Positions 1-11,100 of a stretch of 64,000 nucleotides of DNA are shown here, piece after piece; positions within the stretch are counted from its first letter, which is position 1, and each line of letters opens with the position of its first letter. The notes beneath the pieces were generated by a model that had not been told where the DNA came from, made no database searches, and saw only the letters and a list, made by a program, of their open reading frames with translations. The position numbers were made by a program, and so were the translations under genes. Source of the DNA: Acestrorhynchus altus (Eukaryota; Chordata; Actinopteri; Characiformes; Acestrorhynchidae); assembly GCA_034509495.1 (NCBI GenBank), contig CM067512.1:6598959-6662958 (forward strand). The letters are read 5' to 3'.

Positions 1-457
1 TCACTCACACGATAACGCCTCACAATTTATACAGGTGTGAGTGTTCCCAAGCCATCCCATGAAGTAATGCCACTTCATAGAAGAATTACTTACTCCTTTC
101 CCATGACTTTTGGCTTGTAAGTGCACATTATAACATTAATAATAAGCACTGATTTAAGTGGTTCACCTTTTTTATTAATGGTTCAAAAATGTATTATTTT
201 CATCACTACATAGCAATGGATACCATGCCTATCAATTTCAGCACTCTAACAAGTCATCTCTATAAATGGAAATAAAGCAAGTAATCTGGTGCTATTTCCA
301 TGCTTTGTGAGCCCCTCCAGTCACCTGGCACAAAGGCTATCCCATGGCTGTGCGTATGTGTGTGTGTCGTCTTCTAGCAGCAACTCCATGTAATTACAGC
401 CATCCTTGGCTAACCCCCTTCTGACCCGCAGGATTGAACCAGTGGAGCTCTCATTAC

Positions 458-531
458 CTTGCAGCAGCTCCTCCACCCTGGCCCTGTGGCCCTTTTCTAT
501 TTTAGCAGACAGCTTTAAGTTGAACCCCAGC
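458..531 (-). other. Candidate small coding exon, unidentified
   Basis: On the minus strand a pyrimidine-rich run ending in TTTCTGTGCAG precedes a 74-bp open stretch that is followed at once by a GTAATG donor-like site. Read in the open frame it encodes a lysine- and glutamate-rich amphipathic peptide containing AKIEKGHRARVEELLQ, which looks like a short helix or coiled coil. The frame stays open beyond both proposed splice sites (minus-strand ORF 321-626), so open length adds no weight. I do not recognise a protein family and see no partner exon nearby. It could equally be a chance ORF in a moderately GC-rich unique block. Confidence 0.18.
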
Positions 532-1055
532 CTGCACAGAAACAGTCTGACTGGGCTGGCCGATCCCAGTGGCCACGGTCCTCCCCCTGCTGGAGAAGCC
601 GGCAGAAATTGCACCAAGTCCACCATAGCAACTATCAGAGCCCAGAGTCATGTTTTAGAAGAATGGTTGCTCAGCTGGGCACATTGGGACCATGCTGTTC
701 TCACAGTCACATCTAACACTCTTGTTTGGCAAGTCTGGAGAGGTTTGAAACACCTGCTGGCTGCAGTATGATGATGTCTTTAGAGGAACAGAGTGGTTTT
801 GTCTAGGCCTATTGCCATCAGGTTCCCTGAATGCCCAGTGAATGACTTATAGACAAGACAGTTTCATGAATGAACTCTTAATTACATCATGCTCGACGAA
901 AACCTTTGATCCCTGAAACTGTCTGGCTAGAATGTTTACAAGAAGTCTTAACCTTTGAACCATTTGTACTGACCTGTTTTGTACTGTTCATAAGGTGTAA
1001 TGGACTTATAATGGTGTTTTTGTAGAATAATGGAGGTATGCTGTTTAGATCTTAT

Positions 1056-1057
<2 letters not shown>

Positions 1058-1132
<75 letters not shown>
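1058..1132. repeat. (CA)n microsatellite
   Basis: About 37 dinucleotide units with a single CG interruption near 1089. Open frames on both strands here are translated repeat. Confidence 0.97.
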
Positions 1133-1134
<2 letters not shown>

Positions 1135-1202
1135 TGCCTGAATGTGAAAGAATCAATATGAGGCATTTAAATGCAATAACAAGACTTATCCCCTTATATA
1201 TG

Positions 1203-1500
1203 TGTTCTCAACCATGGTCCTGGAGGCACCCCTGCCCTTCATGGTTTTATGGATTTTTCAGTTTAGTCCCTGCAACTCTGAAGGGGCTTGACAAAGAGCT
1301 GACTGGTGAATCTGGTGTGCTGGCAGCAAATAAAGCATGAGTCTCAATGAGTTGAGAAATTGCATTGTATCTAACACACCCCCATTCAGCCAATCAAGAA
1401 CTTCTGAAGGCAGAAATCTGTTGGATCAGGGTGTATTAGGGTTGAATCTGAAGTCTGTAGGAAAATAGCTCTCCAGGAGCAGGATTGGCAACCCCTGCAC
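1203..1500. mobile_element. Palindromic MITE, hAT-like ends
   Basis: The left end contains GGTCCTGGAGGCACCCCTG. The right end, reverse-complemented, reads GGGTTGCCAATCCTGCTCCTGGAG, which matches the left end at roughly three quarters of positions over about 26 bases. The interior of about 240 bp has no coding potential. This fits a short non-autonomous DNA transposon. The start resembles the CAGTGGTTCTCAACC-type ends of hAT elements, but that assignment is inference. The same terminal word occurs in the smaller palindrome at 4675-4836. Confidence 0.6.
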
Positions 1501-2650
1501 TAAGGATTACATGCAAATGCTTCCAGCGAGTTGAAGGGGTTAATGAGCCAAAGATTAGGGCTAAATTAAGTGCTTTTGAAGAAGAAGGCTCTTCAGTAAG
1601 AGTCTGATTACAGTAAGCATGTTAGGCACCCAGGAGACATTCTTCCCAAGACCTTGATGCAATGAGAGAGAAAAGTCTAGATGCTTGTCATCTATGAACA
1701 TTGATGGATGGTGGCTCAACTCAGCCACATCTAAAGCTTAAAGGGCTGTGGGTATGGACTTGGCTGGTCCATTTTCGGTTCTGTAGATGAGTGCTAGCGT
1801 TTTGAATCTGAAATCCACAGAGGAGAACATCGTAGTAGAGTGACATAATTGAATATGAAGAAATGTGAATGCAAGATCTGGGGTCTTTATATTTTCAAGT
1901 ATAGTAAATGGCAGAGTCATGACTATGTCACTAGTGTAACGAACATGACAATAGCTCTCTGTTTATGCCAAAGTTGTCACACACTTTCATCAAATCTCAT
2001 TTAGTTAGGTTCAAACTTGTTTACATGGATTTCAACACTAATGTTTTATACTGCAACTATAAAATGGCCTCAAAGAATAAAGAATGAAATGCACTGGAGG
2101 AATGAGGATTTTGCTTATTTGGCCACTAATTTAAAATAAATAATACCAGAAATTATTTTATTCCTTATTTATGTGAGATTGGGCACATCCGACAACAGCA
2201 ACTATCACATTATTTTGAGACCAATTCCTGGCCTTGATTTAGTAACACAACAAATGGGAAAAACAAATGTAACTAATCTAATGGGCCCACGCCAGCACAG
2301 AAGGGCACAGCAAAGTCTTAACAATGAACAATTTGGCTAAAGAGCCCATAGAAAGACCAGCCAGGAGGAAAGTGCAGTAGTCAAACCTTCAGATGATGAG
2401 ACAATGGGTCTCCCTAAATGGAATCTCTGGATGTTGCTGAGGATAGAACCTGCATGATGAGTCAGGTTAGTAAAATCAGTCAAGACTGATAACTGGTTAT
2501 CCACATCGACACGAAGGCTTTGTACTTCTGCAGTTAGAGTGATGAGGGCGTTCTCGGAGGACAGTTTACAGTTTGTTGGCAACCAGACAACCAAGAACTC
2601 CAGACTTCACAGCGCTCCACTCAGCAGCTTGCGGGGCCCAGAGCTGTGTC
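1501..2650. other. Non-coding stretch, nothing recognised
   Basis: Mixed-composition sequence without a repeat I recognise and without a convincing exon. The ORFs at 1738-1920 and 2337-2594 (minus) are short and show no family motif. Confidence 0.5.
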
Positions 2651-2654
2651 AACA

Positions 2655-2905
2655 CTGTTAAGAAGATATGATTGCATTCAGCCACAAGAGCATTAGGGAG
2701 GTCATGCACGGCTCAAAATCGCCAACTCCTCCAAAAGATATTCAGTTATGCTTAAGAAATCACTTCAGACTTCCACTATGCTATGGCCTAAATGATGGGA
2801 TGCTATATACCCCTGTAGTTGACACTTTGCATTGGGCATTAGGCCCATGTGCATCTGCTCCAAAATGTCCCATTCTTTTTGACAATGCTTCTCTGAGGAA
2901 ATGAT
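2655..2905. mobile_element. Non-autonomous DNA transposon (MITE), copy 1
   Basis: Shares ordered words with the copy at 28745-29135: TTGCATTCAGCCA, then a TATACCCCT-TAG block, GGCATTAG, and a CTCCA-A-TGTC-CATT block ending near TGC. The copies differ by indels. The order and spacing fit one widespread teleost MITE family, usually linked to Tc1/mariner-type ends, a recognition from memory. This copy holds the right-hand two thirds; its left part is missing. The ORF at 2668-2904 inside it is fortuitous. Confidence 0.6.
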
Positions 2906-3315
2906 GTAGTTGATCATCCTGAGACCACAGTCCTTTAACTGACTTTAACCTGACATCATTCCAAATGCAGATAGTTCAGTCTATGAATGTGTGATTCAGG
3001 CTTATATACAGTATTTTGATTGGATGTACATTTCCTGCCTAGCAACAAATTACGCTGATTTTTTCACCCAATAGTTATGAATGGGGGGGACATTTATGTC
3101 ACAATGATCCAAATACACTTTAGCAACCACCTAGAAAAGAATTTAAAGGAGACAATCACAAATACCAGAAATTCTTAGTCATCTAAATGTTAATTCAGGT
3201 CAAAAACACTCTGGATGATTCCAACAGGATTCCTGAGATGTAAAAAGTGTTTTTAGATGCAATAATTTAGATAACTTATTTGTAATAGGCTGACAACACA
3301 TACATAAAAAAGTTC

Positions 3316-3391
<76 letters not shown>
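3316..3391. repeat. (AAT)n microsatellite
   Basis: About 25 uninterrupted trinucleotide units, directly abutting a dispersed repeat unit that starts at about 3392. Confidence 0.97.
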
Positions 3392-3392
<1 letters not shown>

Positions 3393-3600
3393 CCCTGAAT
3401 GTTCTTAATTCTTTTTGTTCTTTATGTGTATATCAGTGTTACTCCGTCTCAGGACTTTGATTCTGAAATTTGAGCAAAGAAAGAGAGCAAACAGCCCCTC
3501 CCTTCTCATTTTCTCTCTATAACCCAATATTTGGGTTTGTGATGTCATTAGCCCCACCCCCTCAATGATGAGATCATCACAGTTATATCATGTATACTGT
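3392..3600. repeat. Dispersed (AAT)n-linked repeat family, copy A
   Basis: Aligns over about 190 bp with 47395-47600. Shared landmarks in order are TGTATATCAGT-TTA, TTCTGAAAT, AGAGCAAA, CTCCCTTCTCATTTTC, TATAAC-CAATAT, G-CATCATTAGCCC and a CCCC-rich word. In both copies the unit follows a long (AAT)n tract, so on the minus strand it would carry an (ATT)n tail like a retroposon. Not coding. I cannot name the family. Confidence 0.65.
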
Positions 3601-4029
3601 GAATAGGTTACTCTGATCCCGAGTCATGAAGCCTAGAAAACTGCATGTAACTGCCTGTGAAGTGTGGATCTCGGATCTTCGAGTTTATTTCTACACAGAA
3701 AATACACTTTCCGGGTTTAAAAAGTTGTCTTTTTCTTTGTGATTTAGAGCAACGTGTGCACAGCAGGTAACTAATTTGTCTATTATTTTTTAAGGACATG
3801 AGATTTCATGTATTGCCCCATTGTTGTGAATTTCGTGGAGCATAAACCTTTCTAAAATGTTCCTAGTTTCCAGCTTGTTGCTGTGAGCCCTGCCATACCA
3901 CAAAGAAGGCAGCAAAGGAGCTTTTCCATGTTTAAATGGTTTCAGTGCTCAAGTGCCCCAACTAGAATAAAAAAAAAAAAGAAAAGAAAGAAAAGCAAAC
4001 GAGTGACAGAATAATACTGAGTCATTAGG

Positions 4030-4660
4030 GGCTGAGAGTCGCGAGGGATTCCGCTTTTCTGACTCTGCTGTGGTTGTGTCTGACACCCATTTGTTTACAC
4101 ATGCTCAGTTACAACGGATGAAAGGAAGCAAGCTCACTGGCCAGAACAGACAACAGCCTGCCTGAGCAGCACTTTTGCCTTTGGTCCGTTCGCAGTCGTC
4201 TTATTAGGGGCTTAAGCCCTGTGTTTGGAGAGACAGGGAGCGGAGATGTGGAAGAGAAGCTTCCTTCAACCTTGTTAGCTGGGCCTGCATTCTCAGTGGA
4301 GTTTTTGCCACCGCTCACCACTGAGATGATGAAAAGAGAGGGGGGGGGGTGTTCTGCCTCCACGGCTGCTCTCCAGCTGACTGCTTTTTAATTAAGGAGG
4401 GTAGTGGAAAAGACGGTGCATCGACTAGCCTCTGGAAATTGAATTGCATTTTCTTGTGCTAATTTATGTATCTGTTTGTGAGTGGCTCGTTTTCGTGGCC
4501 TATTTTGTCGCCTTTGTTACAGACTGGTACTGAGGCAAGCTGCAATAGGCCTTGCCCTCTTGAGTCACGATAATGTGGCATCGGCTTTATTAGCTTACGT
4601 GAGCTGCTGCTTTTTGTTGTGCACTTCTGAAAGGAAAGGTTCATAAGTGGTTCTTGGCTT
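4030..4660. promoter_or_regulatory. Candidate conserved non-coding block
   Basis: A largely non-repetitive, compositionally balanced region of about 600 bp containing TTTTTAATTAAGG, TATTAGCTTACGTGAGC, GAGTCACGATAATG and a run of nine G at 4342-4350. It lacks the decayed-transposon features that surround it. This is the texture of many vertebrate developmental enhancers, but conservation cannot be seen from one sequence, so the call is a candidate only. The minus-strand ORFs at 4109-4363 and 4459-4719 show no protein family. Confidence 0.22.
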
Positions 4661-4674
4661 ATATCTGTTTCTTC

Positions 4675-4836
4675 GTCCTGATCCTGAAGGCACCTTGTCC
4701 TGCACCTTGTCCTGCACATTTTAGTGAATCAAGGACTTATTAACAAGCTGATTAGTTGAACAAGGTCTGTGGGGAGCAGGGAAGGCATTCAAATGTACAG
4801 GGCAGGGTGGCTCCAGGACCAGGGCTGTGAAACACT
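4675..4836. mobile_element. Short palindromic MITE related to the 1.2-kb element
   Basis: The left arm (about 4677-4722) and the reverse complement of the right arm (about 4789-4833) agree at about 33 of 45 positions, including TCCTG-AG-CACC and ACATTT. A 12-bp unit CACCTTGTCCTG is duplicated in tandem at 4691-4714 in the left arm. The right end reverse-complemented, CCCTGGTCCTGGAGCCACCC, closely matches the left end of the element at 1203-1500. Confidence 0.55.
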
Positions 4837-4839
4837 GAT

Positions 4840-6410
4840 GAAGATGGACAGATGAACATGAAAAAGGAATCTTAATTAGCAAAGATTCTACATGCAATAT
4901 GGAGTTCTTTGAATTTGTTTTGCAAATGTCACAAGGACCTTCTGTAGTTTTCAGTCACAGAAATAAAGTATTAAGCTATTCGTTTTTAATTGGGGCGAAA
5001 TGAGAATGTGCACTAAATTACTCAAAATTATTTCTTTAGTGAGTTTTACTTTAATACTCCTTCATTACTCTCAGAAAATCACACACCTAAAATTAGGACC
5101 TCCAGAGGTTTTCATCATGTATGGCTTCTGCCAATCCAAGACTCCATCACATTTATTTAATGATACTGATGTCTGTAATTTAGATCAGTTCATGTTTCTC
5201 AAATCAGCTTCTTTGTTCGATTTGGTCGAATGTTCTTCTCTGTAAGAGCTTCTCGATTAGCTCTGCATCTTTTCAGAACCATTTGTCTTGTCACAGTGAA
5301 TCGATGGACAGGAACACCTGTGGATTTTCAAATCTGAAGCAAAAGTGGAGCTTGATTCAACCTACTGCTGTTTGTCTGAAAGGAACAGATTTCGTGGCGT
5401 ATGCATCTGCTTGGCCACCATGCTGGAGTGGCCAAGATCCACCTGTAAACACACAAGCATGCTCAGATATGACAAGCTCTCAATATTAAACCAGTTCCAC
5501 CTTAAGTAGTAGTATTCTGGACAGTACCTTTCTTAAATTGCAGCTCTGTAATGGTTCTTAATGCAGCCAGGCAGATGCTGACCGCTCTAAAATGGTGGCG
5601 CTATTGACCTGTCTGAACCCAATGCTGCATTTAGGTATGTATATCTATCTACCTGATTGTCCAGGGTTGACAGTTTTCCAAACTCCTGCCATTCTCCTGC
5701 CTCTTTGGCTTTCACCTTCTGTAAGTGGATTTTCTCATATATAATGTTTCAGAAATATATCATGAAAATAAAGAACTATCTAGTGGCAATTTTGACCAGA
5801 ATGTCTATAACAAATGAAAGTTGTCCCTGACTTTTAGACAACGCTGTCGCTCGATTACAAATAATGTAGTTAAGACACTGAAAGTGGTTCTCATGTGGCA
5901 TTGCCAAAAGGAATGCTGTTGGCAGCTATATTTTTAAGAGTGCAGTTTGCCAAGTTATTAATAACTCCAATTCCTGTCTCCTGTATTTTCTTGGCATACC
6001 TGTGCTGATGTGAGTGAGAACTTCTCAAGTGTATCCACTTAACTTGCTTGAATTAATTCCACATAGAGCCGTGGTATTTAAATCAAGTGTTCTTTTTGAG
6101 ATGCACCACATGCTACCCTCGGGTGGAGTTCCATCTGTTGCTGTCAACAGTTCTGCTAAATAAGTAGTAGTCTGTAGCATATGCTAACTCATACATGTTC
6201 TAATGCTTTCTCTTAACAAGACTGATCTGCCATTTTGGCATGATGTTTGGCATGAATACACATTATTTTAAATATATACAGTCATGTGACTACATTAGGA
6301 CAAGGTCTAATAGATATTTCCTATAACTATCTACCAGCCTTTGACATCAACTGGAAGAAAGACTCTCCCACTCCACCATGCAATTCATGAGCAGACCAAA
6401 CTAATGTTAA
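4840..6410. other. Non-coding stretch, nothing recognised
   Basis: AT-rich sequence without a recognised repeat. The ORFs at 5000-5245 and 5283-5489 have no family motif and no splice context that would make them credible exons. Confidence 0.45.
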
Positions 6411-6416
6411 ATAAAT

Positions 6417-6418
6417 AA

Positions 6419-6449
<31 letters not shown>

Positions 6450-6450
6450 T
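6417..6450. repeat. (GATA)n microsatellite
   Basis: About seven clean GATA units after a short AAAT run. Confidence 0.95.
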
Positions 6451-6744
6451 GGGGGTAGTAGAAAATGTGGGGGGTTTCCTCACAAAAGAGAGGAAAGGGA
6501 ACACTGTCTTAATTCTACTGTATCCTAATTATATTTAATGACATTAAATGGGCCCTAAAACTGTTTTTACCTTCTTTTATTTACCATTTATATTTGGCAC
6601 AGCAGAATAATGAGAATTAACAATAACAAAGATCACAAACCTTTGTCTCCACTGGCAAACCAGCCAATTTCAAACCCCCAAAACTGTTTTATTACAGTGC
6701 TCCAAAATGCATGTAAACACCACCCCCTAGCACAATCTCTAATC

Positions 6745-6800
6745 CAGTGGTTATCAACCTGCGGGCTGTGGCCTCCCAGTGGTGCTGCTAAGGGGGTGAT
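6745..6800. mobile_element. Possible hAT-type transposon end
   Basis: CCAGTGGTTATCAACCTGCG resembles the CAGTGGTTCTCAACCTG terminus typical of hAT-superfamily elements and their MITEs. No matching right terminus or transposase was found nearby, so this is a fragment at best. Confidence 0.35.
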
Positions 6801-7079
6801 TGACCCAAAATATTACTTTCTTTTTTTTCTGTGTGAAGTAATAATCCGTAAAGATAAATATGTAAAGATTTTTCAACATTTTTTCTTTAAGATGTGTGAG
6901 ATGTTATGTAAACCAAGAAAACCACAAAATAACTGACATAAACATAAAAGTGAGTGGTACTAGGCATTAATATTCAGTGGATATAAGTGTTTCATCTTAG
7001 ATCTCATTCACATTCATCTCATTCACTCTGAAATGACATTTTTTTTTACTCACAGTGGACCAGAGTAGAGACTATAATT

Positions 7080-7262
7080 GTTATAATTTGTCCAAATTCC
7101 AGAGTAACAATTTTGTCCTTTTGTTTACTTCACAGTAAAAAAAATGTTCAAAGTTCAAAGGCATGTTCTGTAAATGAAATAATGCAAACCTTTAAAAAAT
7201 CCATTTACTTCCATCAAAACATGAAAACTGCTAAGGGGGTGAATACTTTTGCAAGTATAAAA
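7080..7262. mobile_element. Tc1/mariner-associated repeat, terminal fragment
   Basis: The segment holds AAGTTCAAAGGCATGTTCTG, an AATCCATTT block and the terminal phrase AAGGGGGTGAATACTTTTGC. This order matches a common teleost element whose end reads GGGTGAATACTTTTGCAAG, recognised from memory. Only about 180 bp remain and nothing codes for protein. Confidence 0.5.
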
Positions 7263-8825
7263 ACAAATATTGGAGCAAAGGTAGCATAGGATATGTGTCC
7301 ATATAGTGTGTTCATGAGTGTGATGTGATCATTGTCCATAGTGGGTTTATAAAAACCTCAGACCTCATGAAAACCACAAAGAGCATCTGCATTATGTTAA
7401 ATCCTAATAACAACTGTCTGCCATTTCTTGTGTTTTCTCTCCAAAATAAAAGTAACTCACATTCTTACAATTTAAACATCAAAAAGAACAATATTCAATA
7501 CATGCATTTCCTGGCAGCTTCAATTTTCATTTAACAAGTTTTGGAATGCAAATGTGCTGGCACATATAATTCTGCATTGACATATACCTATAATAGAGTG
7601 TAGACATTAATCCCAATATTAAAGATGAAGTATTGACAGCTTTAAACACAGCCTTTTCAGGGCTGCAATTTATTCTGCCTCATAAATGCAATGAATAGGC
7701 TGCTGGGAACAAGATTTTTAAGTCAGGAGAAGGACACCCTTAGGAATAGGACCCAATGGTCTGTCACAGCATGTCAAATGTATATTGGCATACAGATGTA
7801 GCTTGCATGCCCTAATTCATTTCCAGCTAATCTCTTCATTTGAATAATGCATTGCCAATTTCATGGTTTATAATGAGAAATTTGTGTCGTTCATATTCAT
7901 TTTTTATTACCTCCAAGTTATTGACATTAGAATTACTTCCCACTGACCCTTTGATTTAATCACAGACTTAGATTGTAAGACATTTCAGTTAATTATGTTC
8001 TATCAATTTTAAACTTCCCTCATTGTCATGTTTCATAGGCTGTTCATGGCCCTCAGTGTGAGACCAAGCCGGACAACCGAGAAGAACTTAATTGAACTTG
8101 GCACAGTGATAACTGAAGTACTTCAGTCCAACAGTCAGATTTGTAAACAAAGTGATTCAAGTTGATTCTGATGTTGATATTTGAGCTCCATCAGATGTAG
8201 GGATGCAATGACAAATGGAGATGTTTATTTAAATATGGTCTAGAATGTCAAACTGATCTTTTTCTTTTGGTATAGTTAAACATTGAGAGTCATGGAAGTG
8301 CATAGAACCTACATCAAGAAACCTCACTGTTTTGGAAAACATACATGAACCCACCCTGCTAGTGAACACCCTGGAAAGCCTGGTGTTGTTGATACAGGAG
8401 TGAAGCTCATCACTTCCAGACTGTAGTAGGGAAATGCAGGTTGCTTTGTAACCCAGGCCTCACAATAGAGAACCAAGCAAGGCCAACTTCTACGTTAACT
8501 TACTTTATTTATTTTTATTTTTTTATTTATCTAGACTGTTAAACTTGTACTAAACACATATTATTATTTTATTTTTTTTTACCAGTAAGACTGAAGAAAA
8601 CCAAATGTGCAATTTAGAGCAAGGCTAAACGCTAACCTGGCCACCATCTCTTCAGTTTGCTAAAAGCACATCACACTAAGAGCACACAACAAAACAACAA
8701 CAGCAAAACAATTTGTTAGTTTATACTTTCTGTGCTCTTTTGAGGTGCAAAAGGAATGGCCAGGCAGGTCATGTTACATTACGTTAAGTTACTATGTTTC
8801 TGTACAACGGCCAGCTGTGAAATGA
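7263..8825. other. Non-coding stretch, nothing recognised
   Basis: AT-rich, with short T-rich runs around 8510-8580. No convincing ORF or family-level repeat was seen. Confidence 0.45.
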
Positions 8826-8826
8826 C

Positions 8827-8827
<1 letters not shown>

Positions 8828-8889
<62 letters not shown>
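8828..8889. repeat. (ATCT)n microsatellite
   Basis: About fifteen perfect ATCT units. Confidence 0.97.
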
Positions 8890-9239
8890 ATACAGAAACA
8901 ACATTTGTACTTATTTTACATTATTATAGTCATGACTTTAAGAAAAATAAATAAATAGTTTACCAAAAAAATAACATATATGCTCTTCAATATGCTCTAT
9001 ACTTCAGATATACAAAAGAGTGGAATTCTTGGAAAATTTATCCTGAGTCCCTTTTGTCTCCCCTGCTTAATACAATGCACTACACCCCGTAGCTTTAGTC
9101 AAATGCTGCATGTGGCCAACAGAGAATTATTTGATAAAGGAGGGAGGGGTGGATTTGGCATATATTAAGTTGTACCACTTGGGTTTTTAAAGTCAGCATT
9201 TGGGTAGCCTTCGGGGCATGCACTGTTCTATTTTACAAG

Positions 9240-9450
9240 ATAAAAATTCATATTAAATAGGCCGGGGCAGAGTCACATGGAACTTTGACCTACCTAGTAA
9301 TCGTAAATTAGAAACATGAACCTTGTGACGGGCTAATCTTGGACAGGGGCTTACGTCCATGGGATGTAAAATTAATTCCGCACTGTATGCTGTTGATTTG
9401 TGGCCCTTGACAGTCTCACATGCTTGCCTGAGTCAGGGATTACTTCTCGT
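9240..9450. promoter_or_regulatory. Candidate conserved non-coding block
   Basis: A non-repetitive patch containing AACTTTGACC (nuclear-receptor-like half site), TAGTAATCGTAAATTAG, AAAATTAATTCCG and GAGTCAGGGATTA (bicoid-like GGATTA). It stands out from flanking low-complexity sequence. Conservation is not visible here. Confidence 0.22.
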
Positions 9451-10127
9451 TTAAAGTATAAAGGGGAAAAAAAAAAAAATAGGCAAATAAAAATAAATAG
9501 AAGACCATGGTCTGTTGGGGGTTATTAGCTAGGAGATGATTTAATCAGTATTTTCAAACAAGATATCACAGGATATCTGTTGTGAAGATAGAAGTGACAA
9601 ATGTACAGGCAGCCTTTCTGGATCATTTAGTATGATAGGAACAATCTTTGTGATCCAGGGAAAGGAGATTGTTAACCCTGAGGCGTTCCATCAATATGTT
9701 GTTCTTTTATCTTTGGAAAGCAGATGGTGAACATGTGGAGGAGAAGATGGGAAGAGATGGGCTGGGCTGATATTTAAGAACAAGTTTGATATCATTTTCT
9801 CTGTATGTGGATTTTGGATATTTGATTCTGGAGGTTAGGAAAACAGATGCTAATAATTGTATTATAATTATATAATAATTATTTATTATAAATGTTATTA
9901 AAGGTAGGAGTTGAAGTGAACCCATTTTATTTGAATTGTTTTGAACCGTGGACATAAAGTGTAGATGGTTTAGAGAAGGTATGACACTAAACTGCTTGAT
10001 AAACACATTTTTTGTCTGTGGATTAAAAAATGTAGTAAGTAAAGCCTACTTTAGTTCTCAGTAATTGTTGAATTTAGAAGAAGGCTTTGACATTAGAGTC
10101 AAACTGCCAGCATGAGTCTACTCTGCT

Positions 10128-10329
10128 TCAGGCATTAGCTAAGTGTGTTAGGGCTTCACACCAGGAATCTAAGCTGGAGGGCTGCTGGTTTGATCCTTGA
10201 GAGGGCACTGGGGATGCTGACCTAGTGCCAGTGGAGCTCTGGGTACAAGTGTTCTTCCCTCTTTTTTCTACTGCTATTGTTGCCTTGAGCAAGTCACTTA
10301 ATCCCAACTTCTCTAGAGAAGCTACAAAA

Positions 10330-10361
<32 letters not shown>
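10128..10361 (+). mobile_element. SINE-like tRNA-derived repeat with poly(T) tail
   Basis: A B-box-like word GGTTTGATCC lies at 10187-10196, about 60 bp from the apparent start. It is followed by a tRNA-unrelated body with GTTGCCTTGAGCAAGTCACT and a terminal run of about 30 T at 10333-10361. The layout of promoter-like head, body and homopolymer tail suits a SINE. The A box is poorly preserved. Confidence 0.4.
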
Positions 10362-10474
10362 CCCCAAATCCCCTTAAACTTGTTTTGTAAAAAAAGAGTC
10401 TATACAACTGTAAAATTGACCTGTCTTGGCCCATTTGCAATTTTTTAAATATGTACATTTTGTTCCCTGCAAAC

Positions 10475-10545
10475 CTAGCACAGATTTACACTACATTTGC
10501 ATTAATATTGAGCCCACCCACTAGGTCACAGCAAGTACAAGGCAC
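10475..10545. repeat. Dispersed repeat family, partial copy E
   Basis: A short stretch with CATTAATATTGAGCCCACCC and GGTCACAGCAAGTACA that lines up with copy B at 47550-47590 (CATTAGCCCTGTCCCC and GTCACAGCAAGTACATG). Only the right end of the family is represented. Confidence 0.4.
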
Positions 10546-10849
10546 TTTCCCATCAACTAATCTTTTGCTTTAATTTTATCATCATTGACTGACAGCCAAT
10601 AGAAACATTTGACATATCTTCCATTAGAGTCAATCAATTTAGTAATTTGCATTATTGTTTTTCCAAACATTGGTACCTGGAAACTCTGAGAAGCATGTAA
10701 AAGAAACATCTGGGTCCATTGAATCAAATAGATTTTTTGAGCATATGGTTTCTGCTGCAGCTTATCAAGAAACGGCAGGTCAGAGGAACTGTGGACAGCT
10801 CTCAAAAAGAACTGATTATAAAATCAAACGAATAGCTTGAATGAAAAGA

Positions 10850-11100
10850 ATAGCTTGACAACTGAGAAGATGGAGCACTGTTTTATGCTTGGGGGATTTG
10901 TTAGTGACAATGGCAATGTTGGCCTGATTGCACAGGTGGAAGGAATAATAGATTCCGCAAGAAAATACCAGCAAATGCTGGATGCCAATGTTACACCATC
11001 TGTTACAAAGCTGAAAAGAGGATGGCTTGTGAAACAGGATTATCCAAAACATACCCCAGAACCACCATTGATTACCTAAAGAGATACTTAGGCAACCTGT
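10850..11100 (+). pseudogene. Tc1-like transposase remnant
   Basis: The frame 10837-11079 encodes a decayed slice of a Tc1/mariner DDE transposase. GGFVSDNGNVGLIAQVEGII matches the W-G-CF-A-SG-G-L-x-VEGIM region. KYQQMLDANV and the VKQDYPKHT stretch (QDNDPKHT in intact proteins) follow. A +1 shift after PKHT restores RTTIDYLKRYL. The asparagine beside the second catalytic aspartate is replaced by tyrosine (QDY). The rest of the catalytic core, including WPSQSPDLNPIE, is absent, so the copy is dead. Confidence 0.75.
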
